From Candidatus Poribacteria bacterium (lineage in GTDB: Bacteria > Poribacteria > WGA-4E > WGA-3G), in contig JAPPCZ010000053.1 in assembly GCA_028824685.1 (NCBI GenBank), positions 85,554 through 141,653 on the forward strand: DNA of 56,100 nt. Direction: 5' to 3'. This document shows, piece after piece, positions 43,137-50,609 of the stretch. The notes beneath the pieces are model-generated. The model was not told the origin of the DNA, made no database searches, and saw only the letters and a program-made list of their open reading frames with translations. Within the stretch, counting starts at the first letter, position 1. Each line of letters begins with the position of its first letter. The translations under genes were made by a program, and so were the position numbers.

Positions 43137-44522
43137 ATGCAAACATTACATCTACTCGGTATACCGCACACAATCACATCAAGACAATCCCCGTGGAATT
43201 GCTGTGCTTTTACGCAAAAAGCGATTAAATTCACAGAAATGATGTCAAAACTTGGATGGGAAATAATTCTCTATTCCAATGAAAAGTCCGATGATTTAGG
43301 GTGTGAACTTGTACCAGTTACATCTGAAAAAGACTTCCGATCTACCTATCCCGATGAAGATTTTACAAAAGAACAATTTAAGTTTGGATACGGTGCGATG
43401 CACGACAACTTTCACGCGAACACGCCCAAAGCACTCGCAAAACGTGTATCCGCTGGCGATGTGATATTAGCCAGTTGGGGAACTGGTCACATGAAAGTTG
43501 TAAATACGTTGTTAGATGAAGTCAACTCAGATTTAGGATCAAATTTATATATCGTAGAACCTTTTATTGGATACCCGACAACATTTTCACCTTTTCGAAT
43601 CTATGAATCATATTCGCGGCTGAATACGGATATAGGTGCGTTGAATAGGTCGTTTGACATCAAGTTTCATGACGGGGTTGAGCACGGCTCTTATGAAGCG
43701 CGACACTATACGGACCCGAGACACGAGGATTTCGTCATACCGCCCTATTTTGACCCCGCAGAATTTGAATACAAATACGATAAGGACGATTATTACCTCT
43801 TCATTGGCAGAATAACGGAGAGCAAAGGCTTAAAAGAAGCGGTCAAATTGGCAGAAGTGATGGATAAAAAACTGATAGTGTGTGGACAAGCAACGCCTGA
43901 AGAATTTGAACAAGTAATTGGTCAACAGACACCTCCGTTTGTAGAGTTTTTAGGTGCAGTGGACATAGAGATGCGTAAAATCTTATATCGCGACGCCGAA
44001 CTTGTTTGTATGTTCACCTATTACCCCGAACCCGGTGGCAATGTGTTCTTTGAAGCGATCGCAAGTGGCACACCCGTGATCACAAGCAATCGCGGTATTT
44101 TCCCTGAAGTGAACCATCAAGGGATTACCGGCTGGCGTTGCAAATCGTTCAGAAACATTGTTACAGCAGCAGAAAATATCCATCTAATTGACAACGAGGT
44201 TTGTAGAGAATACGCTATCAACAACTTCAGTTGTGATCGGGTGGCACTTATTTTTGATGCGTATTTTCAACACATCACCCGCTTACGCGAGGACGGCTAT
44301 TGGCATTTTGAGAAAGGGTTATCGGTCGCTGAATTAGATTGGCTTATGCGTCCGTATACTGCGGAACAAACAGCTGAATATACAGAAACTGTCGTGAAAC
44401 GCATGCAGGAAAAACGCAAAATCATAGCAAAAATAGAGGAAACAAATATAACCGATCTCCTCGCCAAAGCAGATGAAGCCACGAAGCAGGAAATCTTGAA
44501 GCACCTCAAAGAGGAAGCATAA
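43137..44522 (+). CDS. Glycosyltransferase (GT-B, group 1/GT4-like)
   Basis: The 461-residue protein transfers a sugar from a nucleotide donor. The C-terminal Rossmann half shows YLFIGRITESKGLKEAVKLA (220-239), LIVCGQATP (246-254) and the donor-binding motif EPGGNVFFEAIASGTPVI (298-315), with the E-x7-E pair at Glu298 and Glu306 that is usual for GT4 enzymes. The N-terminal half (1-200) is less recognisable. A charged helical tail (about 400-461) may mediate oligomers. Module E9 in front places it in the virion regulon, and the downstream genes at 45088-47077 include a sulfotransferase. Modification of phage fibre or host surface glycan is inferred. Confidence 0.75.
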   Translation: MQTLHLLGIPHTITSRQSPWNCCAFTQKAIKFTEMMSKLGWEIILYSNEKSDDLGCELVPVTSEKDFRSTYPDEDFTKEQFKFGYGAMHDNFHANTPKALAKRVSAGDVILASWGTGHMKVVNTLLDEVNSDLGSNLYIVEPFIGYPTTFSPFRIYESYSRLNTDIGALNRSFDIKFHDGVEHGSYEARHYTDPRHEDFVIPPYFDPAEFEYKYDKDDYYLFIGRITESKGLKEAVKLAEVMDKKLIVCGQATPEEFEQVIGQQTPPFVEFLGAVDIEMRKILYRDAELVCMFTYYPEPGGNVFFEAIASGTPVITSNRGIFPEVNHQGITGWRCKSFRNIVTAAENIHLIDNEVCREYAINNFSCDRVALIFDAYFQHITRLREDGYWHFEKGLSVAELDWLMRPYTAEQTAEYTETVVKRMQEKRKIIAKIEETNITDLLAKADEATKQEILKHLKEEA

Positions 44523-45087
44523 TCCATATCTTCTTCCTGTAGGAGCGATCTCCGAATCGCGATCGTCGCTTCTTCTGTAGGAGGGAACTCCGATTCCCGA
44601 CCGTCGCTTCTTTGTAGGAGGGAACTCCGATTCCCGACGGTCGCGATTCGGAGATCGCTCCTACAGATTCCTGACGGTCGCGATTCAGAGATCGCTCCTA
44701 CAGTTCGTAGGTCGGGTAGAGTTTACGAAACCCATAAATCAACGCTATGAATGCGCTTTTGGCATTCAGCGGGCGTCAATTTAAGGGATAAATCCATTGT
44801 GCAGTGTCTTTAGTCCCGTAGGGACGATATGTTTATAGAAAAAAGTTACCCACCGCCTCTTGAGTTCCGTAGGAACGACATATCTGACTGGTAGACTGAG
44901 GCGACAACATATCGCCCCGACGGGGCTCAAGAGAGGGATTATCCGTTTTCTATAAACATAGCGTCCCTACGGGACTGAAGAAGGTTCCCTATGTTTAGAA
45001 AATCCTTAAGTTGACACTTATGGGTAGAGCAACGCGAAACCCGACAAGAGCGAAACGTGTCCAAATCAACACCAAAGGAGACATAAC
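44523..45087. repeat. Dense REP and palindrome cluster
   Basis: No gene is supported. Four or more GTAGGAGCGATCTCC/GTAGGAGGGAACTCC REPs fill 44537-44704, followed by a GTAGGTCGGG REP half with a mini-insertion (about 44707-44770) and GTAGGGACGATATG repeats (44805-44985). Confidence 0.7.
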
Positions 45088-46131
45088 ATGCGAAATAAAG
45101 ACCATATTTGGCGATTGCTAACGGATATTGACTATAAAGCATTACTTCCAGAAAGAGGTGCCTCAGATAAACTTGCCATCTCTATACCGCTATTTTCCTC
45201 AAGTTTCCAATTTATCAAAGAGGCAAAGTCAAGGGCGTATTTTCAACAGGTGCATGTGAAAGGCGCGGTCTGGGCATCGCTTGCGATGCTCAATAACACC
45301 GATCTCGGTGAACACGGAGTCCAAACTTATTTTCATGTAGAGGAAACTGTCTTTAAATCGGCAAAAGTCATCTTTGATGCGATGCGTGTGCCAGCGGAAT
45401 ATATCCGAGTCGTCAAAACGGATGATATACATGCAAGCCTGAAAAACATTAAGAACCTACGTTACGGTAAAAAATTCGCCTGTTTGTTCGACGATCTACC
45501 GATAGACAATTGGCTCGTGATGGATTCAGATGCCTTTGCTTGTACCCTTGACAAAAAAATCAAACTCTACGCCCTCTTTGATTCGCCCTGGACCGAAAGC
45601 AATCCTATAGCATTCAATTATTATTTGAACCCGTTTGACTACAAACACTGGATAGAGCGGATTTACAACGCTATCGGTAAAATCCCCAAAAAATCAGAAC
45701 TGTGGGAACAGGAAGTCGCTGCATTTGAGGATGTCGGCTTAGAAATAAACAACAATTCGGACATCGGGAAGGAACAAGTTATCCGGCCTACCAACAAAAC
45801 CGTCCTATTCGCATTGAATAAGAACTCCGAACTTGCCGACTTTCTCCGTCAGAACCTCAACAAATGCTGTGAAGATGAATTCCTAATCGCTATGTGGAGT
45901 ATAAACCGACCCATTCTGTCCTTATCTCATGCAATAGGTCTTCCGATGTTTTATTCAATGGGAGCGTATTTGAACAACAACCCTCTCCAATACATGCATC
46001 ATGTCATTTATGAAGCGCATAATGCTAATCCATTTTTCAACAGATTTTACAAAGACATGACACGCCATATCCCGTTACCACAGACGAAACAGTTAATGGC
46101 ATGGAAAAATCTATTTGAGGTCAATAAATAA
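45088..46131 (+). CDS. Unrecognised protein, possible GT-A glycosyltransferase
   Basis: The 347-residue soluble protein is not from a family I can name. Two points suggest a GT-A-type glycosyltransferase: DNWLVMDSDAFACTLDKKIK (about 138-157) reads like the strand-DxD metal/nucleotide site of that fold, and a region rich in aromatics and charged residues (SPWTESNPIAFNYYLNPFDY) follows where an acceptor site could lie. The N-terminal part holds helices and strands of Rossmann type. It lies between a GT-B enzyme and a sulfotransferase, and its stop is 2 bp before the latter's start, so a glycan function is plausible. An ATG further upstream was not found. Confidence 0.45.
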   Translation: MRNKDHIWRLLTDIDYKALLPERGASDKLAISIPLFSSSFQFIKEAKSRAYFQQVHVKGAVWASLAMLNNTDLGEHGVQTYFHVEETVFKSAKVIFDAMRVPAEYIRVVKTDDIHASLKNIKNLRYGKKFACLFDDLPIDNWLVMDSDAFACTLDKKIKLYALFDSPWTESNPIAFNYYLNPFDYKHWIERIYNAIGKIPKKSELWEQEVAAFEDVGLEINNNSDIGKEQVIRPTNKTVLFALNKNSELADFLRQNLNKCCEDEFLIAMWSINRPILSLSHAIGLPMFYSMGAYLNNNPLQYMHHVIYEAHNANPFFNRFYKDMTRHIPLPQTKQLMAWKNLFEVNK

Positions 46132-46133
46132 AC

Positions 46134-46850
46134 ATGATTCATTACCTAATTACCAGCACAAGAAGAGCGGGGACACGCTATCTATGCTCTATGCTTCAAG
46201 GACTAAAAATCGGAAATCCGAAAGAAATTACGCTATATGAATATCCCCACCTGAACAGCATAGAAAAAATATATGAATCGGGGGCTGCTAAAGGTGTTTG
46301 GGGTGGGGTCCTTCACAGATGCCATTATAAAGAAGTTTTAAAGAGATTAAGGGTGTTAAGTGATATAAAAGGGATAGACGATTACACAACACTGTTTAAG
46401 ATTTTCCCGAATATTAAATTTATCTATCTCCATAGGATAGATAAGGTAGCGCAAGCAGTTTCTTTAGAGAAAGCACTACAACTTGAAGAATGGTGGATTG
46501 TGAATCAGAGTGGAAATCAAGCCAAAAATGTAAGGTTTAATGAGACGCGAATTCGAGAGCATATTGCCAATTTTTATTTGGCAGATTCGGAGTGGTGTGG
46601 TTTTTTTCGCCATAACGGCATAATTCCATTACATATAAGTTATGAAGAATTGGAAGAAACGCCTGTACTTCAATTGAAAAAAATATGTGATTTTTTGGAT
46701 GTTGAAATTCCGTCTAAAATCGATTGTGTTATCAATAGACCAGCAATGCCTCAAAAACAATTTAATCATGTGAATTCTAATTGGATAAACAGATTTTTGG
46801 AAAGGAATTCTGTTGATCAATATATCCCATTCCAGAATAAAAGGAGGTGA
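46134..46850 (+). CDS. Sulfotransferase (Stf0-like)
   Basis: This 238-residue enzyme probably moves a sulfuryl group from PAPS to a sugar hydroxyl. The phosphosulfate-binding opening is clear: MIHYLITSTRRAGTRYLCSM, where the TSTRRAGTR loop (7-15) matches the sulfotransferase 5'-PSB. The second site is LHRIDKVAQAVSLEKALQLE (about 101-120), very like the Stf0-type 'RxDxxxQAVSxxxA' motif. The C-terminal part (HISYEELEETPVLQLKKICD) is the usual 3'-phosphate region. It starts 2 bp after the preceding gene. The next gene's start lies inside the ribosome binding region at its stop (AAGGAGGTGA), so translation is coupled. Target unknown. Confidence 0.7.
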   Translation: MIHYLITSTRRAGTRYLCSMLQGLKIGNPKEITLYEYPHLNSIEKIYESGAAKGVWGGVLHRCHYKEVLKRLRVLSDIKGIDDYTTLFKIFPNIKFIYLHRIDKVAQAVSLEKALQLEEWWIVNQSGNQAKNVRFNETRIREHIANFYLADSEWCGFFRHNGIIPLHISYEELEETPVLQLKKICDFLDVEIPSKIDCVINRPAMPQKQFNHVNSNWINRFLERNSVDQYIPFQNKRR

Positions 46851-46855
46851 TTTCA

Positions 46856-47077
46856 GTGAAGGCAGAAGATTACGGCACTGCTGTTACGCGTATTCTGACA
46901 CGCGGCAGTGAGGCGAAAAAGAAAATTTCCGGTATAAAACCGGATGCGAGCGTTACCGACCTTCATTCCGAAGTGCTGAGCCAACTTGACGAACGTATTC
47001 GCAACGCTATTGATAGCGTCACACTCGACTTTTTGTTGGAAGATGACTCGGCTGATAGCTCTGAGGATAGTAATTAA
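46856..47077 (+). CDS. Small acidic protein, last gene of glycan unit
   Basis: The 73-residue acidic protein starts at GTG 46856, 8 bp after a perfect AAGGAGG that overlaps the stop of the sulfotransferase gene. An upstream in-frame GTG (46847) lies inside that ribosome binding site and is rejected. It is helical (SDLHSEVLSQLDERIRNAID-like region about 38-58) with an acidic end (LEDDSADSSEDSN). There is no signal peptide or membrane segment. No family is recognised; it could be a phage structural adaptor or a small partner of the enzymes upstream. Confidence 0.5.
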   Translation: MKAEDYGTAVTRILTRGSEAKKKISGIKPDASVTDLHSEVLSQLDERIRNAIDSVTLDFLLEDDSADSSEDSN

Positions 47078-47113
47078 TTTTCAGAATAGGATATCCTTGT
47101 AGGAGGGAACTCC

Positions 47114-47149
47114 GGGGAATGCCTAAATGGCGTTCATACTGTTGATTTG
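47114..47149. mobile_element. 36-nt palindromic mini-insertion
   Basis: GGGGAATGCC...GTTGATTTG splits GGAGGGAACTCC|GATTCCCGA of a REP. The empty form GGAGGGAACTCCGATTCCCG is at 44580-44599, 44615 onward and 47239 onward. Confidence 0.75.
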
Positions 47150-47383
47150 GATTCCCGATCGTCGCTTCTTCTGTAGGAGCGAGGTCTCCTCGCGACCGTC
47201 GCGATTCGGAGATCGCTCCTACAGGACACCTTCTTTGTAGGAGGGAACTCCGATTCCCGACTGTCTAACGCGTCGCGCTTCGGAGATCGCTCCTACAGGA
47301 TTTTGAAAGTCCGATTTTTATATCTTCAGTTCCGGAGGAACGATATGTTTATAGAAAACGTGGTAATTAGCTTCTTGAGCTCC

Positions 47384-47418
47384 GGGGAATGCCTAATGGC
47401 ATTCATACCGTTGATTTG
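47384..47418. mobile_element. 35-nt palindromic mini-insertion
   Basis: GGGGAATGCC...GTTGATTTG splits CTTGAGCTCC|GTAGGAGCGACAT. The same filled site occurs at 2641-2675 and 49283-49317, with the host repeat duplicated around it. Confidence 0.65.
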
Positions 47419-47647
47419 GTAGGAGCGACATATAGGGTTATACACATACCGCCTCTACGAGGCTCAAGATTGGGTTAACTCCGTCCGCTATAAACATACC
47501 GCCTCTACGAGGCTATACATACTCTAAAAACGGAATGAAATTCCTAAAATTGATGCATAAGGGTAGAGCTACGCCCAATCTACTGGAAGATATTCTGATT
47601 TTTCTCTCCCCACAGCGTTGGCAACTTCAGGAAGGTTTTCCGCAAAC

Positions 47648-47713
47648 TTATTGTTTATCTATTGTCATGGATGCATGTTTGGTCTCAAATATCCATTTGC
47701 TTTTAGATATACT
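47648..47713 (+). promoter_or_regulatory. Degenerate CTATTG module E10
   Basis: TTATTG (47648) and CTATTG (47659) are 11 bp apart; the third site is lost (ATGCAT). A -10-like TATACT lies at 47708-47713, at 38 bp rather than 49. Function is doubtful. Confidence 0.4.
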
Positions 47714-47770
47714 TTTTAGTAGTCAGCCATTAGCTCTTAGGGTAGATTGTGGTCTCCACAGTAAAAGAGT

Positions 47771-48232
47771 CTACTGGGTTAACTGGTGTTTCATATACTG
47801 GACGGTGGCAAATGCAGTTTTTAGATGGTTTTCAGTGCGTATCCTGTAATAACTGTTTAAGACTCTATACGCGTATCCCTCTGGCCATGTATAAAGCGTT
47901 TTTGTATCGTCCATGTTGAGCGTGTTGCGGAGTTTAAAATAAAGTTCGTCAACCTCATTTTGGATCGCATGGTATTGTACAAGGTTTTTGGCATCCATAC
48001 GGCGGACAATGGCATCTATGAATTGTTGTAACTCATAAAGGTCGAGATTACACTTCCTGAAAGCCATAGCGGGACGGGGTTCAGCATCAGGTATCGCGAT
48101 CACCATATTACTGTAATCGACGACAGGCTTACTGTAAATGTTATATTGTTCTTTAAACGTGATTTTCTGATGGTGAGTTGTGCAGCCACAGAGAATGACC
48201 ATAATAGTGAATAAAATGCACAATCTAAACAT
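47771..48232 (-). CDS. Small lipoprotein, second copy
   Basis: The 153-residue paralogue of the lipoprotein at 10162 has a lipoprotein signal (FRLCILFTIMVILCGC) and a helical mature part with the shared DAIVRRMDAKNLVQYHAIQN stretch. Both copies also share FKEKYNVYAEPKIVV / FKEQYNIYSKPVVDY-type openings. ATG at 48232 is chosen for GGAGGG 7 bp upstream. It is divergent from the second deacetylase gene. Identity with the first copy is clearly lower than for the deacetylases, so the lipoprotein evolves faster. Function unknown. Confidence 0.6.
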   Translation of the reverse strand: MFRLCILFTIMVILCGCTTHHQKITFKEQYNIYSKPVVDYSNMVIAIPDAEPRPAMAFRKCNLDLYELQQFIDAIVRRMDAKNLVQYHAIQNEVDELYFKLRNTLNMDDTKTLYTWPEGYAYRVLNSYYRIRTENHLKTAFATVQYMKHQLTQ

Positions 48233-48280
48233 AGAAATACCCTCCATATTTGGATATATTATAACAGGAGATATTACAAA

Positions 48281-49021
48281 ATGGCAAGAGTAGAAGTCAT
48301 TTTGACTTTTGATGACGGTCCCGATACACGATCGGGTTCAGCAAACGGCACGGAGCGCATTTTGCATGCACTCGAAAACAATCCAACAGGACATGCCTTA
48401 AACGCTGTCTTTTTCATTCAATCGCACGCGAAAAACGATCAGGATAACTATTTCCGCGGTATGCATTCAGAAGGCAAGCGGCTTGTAAAAAAAATGACGG
48501 ATGCCGGTCACATCGTGGGCGTGCATACGGGTATGGATGGTCAAAATGCACACGCGGAAGAAAACGACCATCCCCACCGCTATAATGCGGAAGAACTCAT
48601 GAACGATCTCAATCGCGCGAAAGATTTTATACTTCGCTTTGCGAAGCAAACGGCGCGGTATGTCCGTCCCCCCTATGGCAACATGGACGATGAAGGGAAT
48701 GTCCAGCGCACATACGATGAAGCAGCCTTGTATCGGATTATGTGGGATGTTGATTCCAAAGATTCGAGAGCAAACAGTGATAAGGAATCAATAAAAACGG
48801 CACTCACCGAGCGCATTGAGGAACTCATGGATCGTGGCGACACGAAACTGGTTATTTTGTTTCACGATACACATCCCGTTACCAATAAAGCAGGCAATCT
48901 TGGTGAATTTATCACGACTATCACCGACGCGATTGAGGACAAGGGACATACACCTGTTTGGGACTTGTCTACAGATCGTATCCGTACGATTTTAGACGAA
49001 TACGGTGAAAACGCCAGATAA
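48281..49021 (+). CDS. Polysaccharide deacetylase (NodB-like), second copy
   Basis: The 246-residue paralogue of the enzyme at 10691 has all the same motifs: TFDDGPD at the start (Asp11/Asp12), GVHTGMD with His82, RPPYGN, MWDVDSKD with the conserved Trp, and LFHDTHP with the catalytic His. There is no signal peptide. Roughly 70 percent identity by eye with the first copy, plus the conserved divergent lipoprotein neighbour, shows that the pair was duplicated together. CAGGAG precedes the ATG. A terminator hairpin follows at 49046. Confidence 0.85.
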   Translation: MARVEVILTFDDGPDTRSGSANGTERILHALENNPTGHALNAVFFIQSHAKNDQDNYFRGMHSEGKRLVKKMTDAGHIVGVHTGMDGQNAHAEENDHPHRYNAEELMNDLNRAKDFILRFAKQTARYVRPPYGNMDDEGNVQRTYDEAALYRIMWDVDSKDSRANSDKESIKTALTERIEELMDRGDTKLVILFHDTHPVTNKAGNLGEFITTITDAIEDKGHTPVWDLSTDRIRTILDEYGENAR

Positions 49022-49045
49022 CAGCAGTTTGGTTTGTAATGTATA

Positions 49046-49081
49046 AAAAGTATGCGTACCGCTTACGGTACGTATACTTTT
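49046..49081 (+). terminator. Terminator hairpin after second deacetylase
   Basis: AAAAGTATGCGTACC pairs with GGTACGTATACTTTT across a 6-nt loop. The stem's own T-run provides the tail; it may work in both directions. Confidence 0.7.
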
Positions 49082-49565
49082 ATAGAGCGTATCTCATAAA
49101 TAGGATTTGTTGGTTCATTATCGTTGATTCTCTTTGTAGGAGGGAACTCCGATTCCCGACTGTCTAACGCGTCGCGCTTCGGAGATCGCTCCTACAGGAT
49201 TTTGAAAGTCCGATTTTTATATCTTCAGTTCCGGAGGAACGATATGTTTATAGAAAACGTGGTAATTAGCTTCTTGAGCTCCGGGGAATGCCTAATGGCA
49301 TTCATACCGTTGATTTGGTAGGTGCGACATAACAATATACATATTTCGCCCACTGGAACTATCATGCAATTTGTCAAAGTCTCAGAGAGGCAAAAGGTGT
49401 ATCAAATGCACTAATGTTACTCGCTAAATTCCCGACCGTCTAACGCGTCGCGCTTCGGAGATCGCTCCTACAGACAGATTCCGAATGGTCGCGAGGTAGA
49501 CCTCGTAATCAACGGTATGAATACCATTTAGGTATTCACCACCTACAGAAGAAAGAGGTTTGAAA
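49082..49565. repeat. Repeat cluster, copy of 47.2-47.45 kb
   Basis: No gene is supported. 49135-49325 repeats 47240-47430 almost exactly (REP, TTTATAG repeat, filled mini-insertion at 49283-49317). A further GAATACC-type palindrome lies at about 49508-49540. Confidence 0.65.
49283..49317. mobile_element. 35-nt palindromic mini-insertion
   Basis: This has the same sequence and site as 47384-47418. Confidence 0.62.
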
Positions 49566-50282
49566 ATGTTTGAAGACCCTAATTATATTAGCCACGACAG
49601 AATAGAATTGCCTCTACGCTTTACTTCTGACATCATCGGCATTGATAAGTCGAACATCGCACTAAAAGCGGTGGCAGGAGACGATGCCGCCCTTATGGAT
49701 TACCACATTCTTAGTGGTTTAGACCAAGCCAACACCCCAGTAAAGAACGAATACACAATCGTTCTCGAGCCAGCACCCAACACCTGGGGCGCACTCCTTG
49801 TCCAATTCGTTGGCGCAGTGATTGATGAAAACTCATTAAATCAATCATTACCCACAATTACACCAATCCTAATTTCCTATAACAATTTAACACCAACGGG
49901 ACGGGACTTTGGCACGCCATACAAAACAGAAGATGGTTGGTGGAATGTGAGCGTAGATTTCGTCAATCCTGTGATGGGATTTGCGACACAAGATTTAATC
50001 CTCGGAATTCCCGCGAATTACCCTGTTCTGTATCAGGCACTCACGTTAGATGTGAAGCCAACTGAACCGCCACCTGCTTACGGCCCCAAGTATGATTTCG
50101 CGAGATCGCAGCAAACGCATTGCATCGGTGATTGGAAGTATCTGGCAGACGATACATCTACCGAACAAGCAAAGTATTTTTGGTTAAAGTTTGAAACCGA
50201 TTTAGATGATATGCCAGAGATATTTTTGCGGGAACAGAGTCTACGGACAGAAAATGCCTTACGTCCTGTTTCTGTAGGATAA
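49566..50282 (+). CDS. Protein with two Ig-like domains, possibly virion-associated
   Basis: The 238-residue soluble protein has no signal peptide. Two similar beta modules are visible: IELPLRFTSDIIGIDKSNIA continuing to PNTWGALLVQFVGAVIDE (about 11-95), and WWNVSVDFVNPVMGFATQDL (about 119-155). Phrases of the type 'F.NPV.GF...DL' are common in bacterial Ig-like domains on surface and phage proteins. The C-terminal end (TSTEQAKYFWLKFETDLDDM) is mixed. ATG at 49566 is chosen because GAGG lies 7 bp upstream; a TTG at 49560 is less likely. Placement near the deacetylase copy allows a phage link, but it is not shown. Confidence 0.5.
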   Translation: MFEDPNYISHDRIELPLRFTSDIIGIDKSNIALKAVAGDDAALMDYHILSGLDQANTPVKNEYTIVLEPAPNTWGALLVQFVGAVIDENSLNQSLPTITPILISYNNLTPTGRDFGTPYKTEDGWWNVSVDFVNPVMGFATQDLILGIPANYPVLYQALTLDVKPTEPPPAYGPKYDFARSQQTHCIGDWKYLADDTSTEQAKYFWLKFETDLDDMPEIFLREQSLRTENALRPVSVG

Positions 50283-50560
50283 TATTACATTTTTTCGTAG
50301 GTCGGGTAGAAGCGGTAGCGAAACCCGACATATAACAGACGTGTCCAAATCAACGCCAAATACGCTTTTTGGCATTTGGCGGGAACGATATGTTTATAGT
50401 TTGTATCTTGTAGGTCGGGTAGAAGCGATAGCGAAAACCCGACATATAACAGACGTGTCGGGTGTCGCTTCGCTCTACCCGACCTACGCACTATGCTCGC
50501 GACCGTTCGTCCGATGTCGCGAGCACAGCTCGCTCCTACAGAGGATAGCCATTCCCTTTG
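50283..50560. repeat. REP cluster before the WD40 genes
   Basis: GTAGGTCGGGTAGAAGCG REPs lie at 50297-50335 and 50410-50490, with a mini-insertion-like CCAAATCAACGCC...GGCATTTGGCGGG at about 50344-50383 and a GTCGCGAGCACAGCTCGCTCCTAC half at about 50515-50540. Confidence 0.6.
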
Positions 50561-50592
50561 TTATTCCACACGCCTTTTTGGTATACTATACC
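50561..50592 (+). promoter_or_regulatory. Promoter of first WD40 gene
   Basis: TTGTTA, 18 bp, then TATACT. The stretch CCTTTGTTATTCCACAC...TATACTATACC is shared with 52619-52653 upstream of the second WD40 gene. Confidence 0.55.
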
Positions 50593-50609
50593 TAAAAGGA
50601 CAACACCCG

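Larger units (their letters stand above)
47078..47640. repeat. Dense REP cluster with two filled mini-insertion sites
   Basis: No gene is supported. GTAGGAGGGAACTCC REPs lie at about 47098-47300 and a TTTATAG/CTTGAGCTCC repeat lies at 47325-47520. Inserts sit at 47114-47149 and 47384-47418. The 47325-47520 sequence is a close copy of 2560-2790. Confidence 0.7.
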
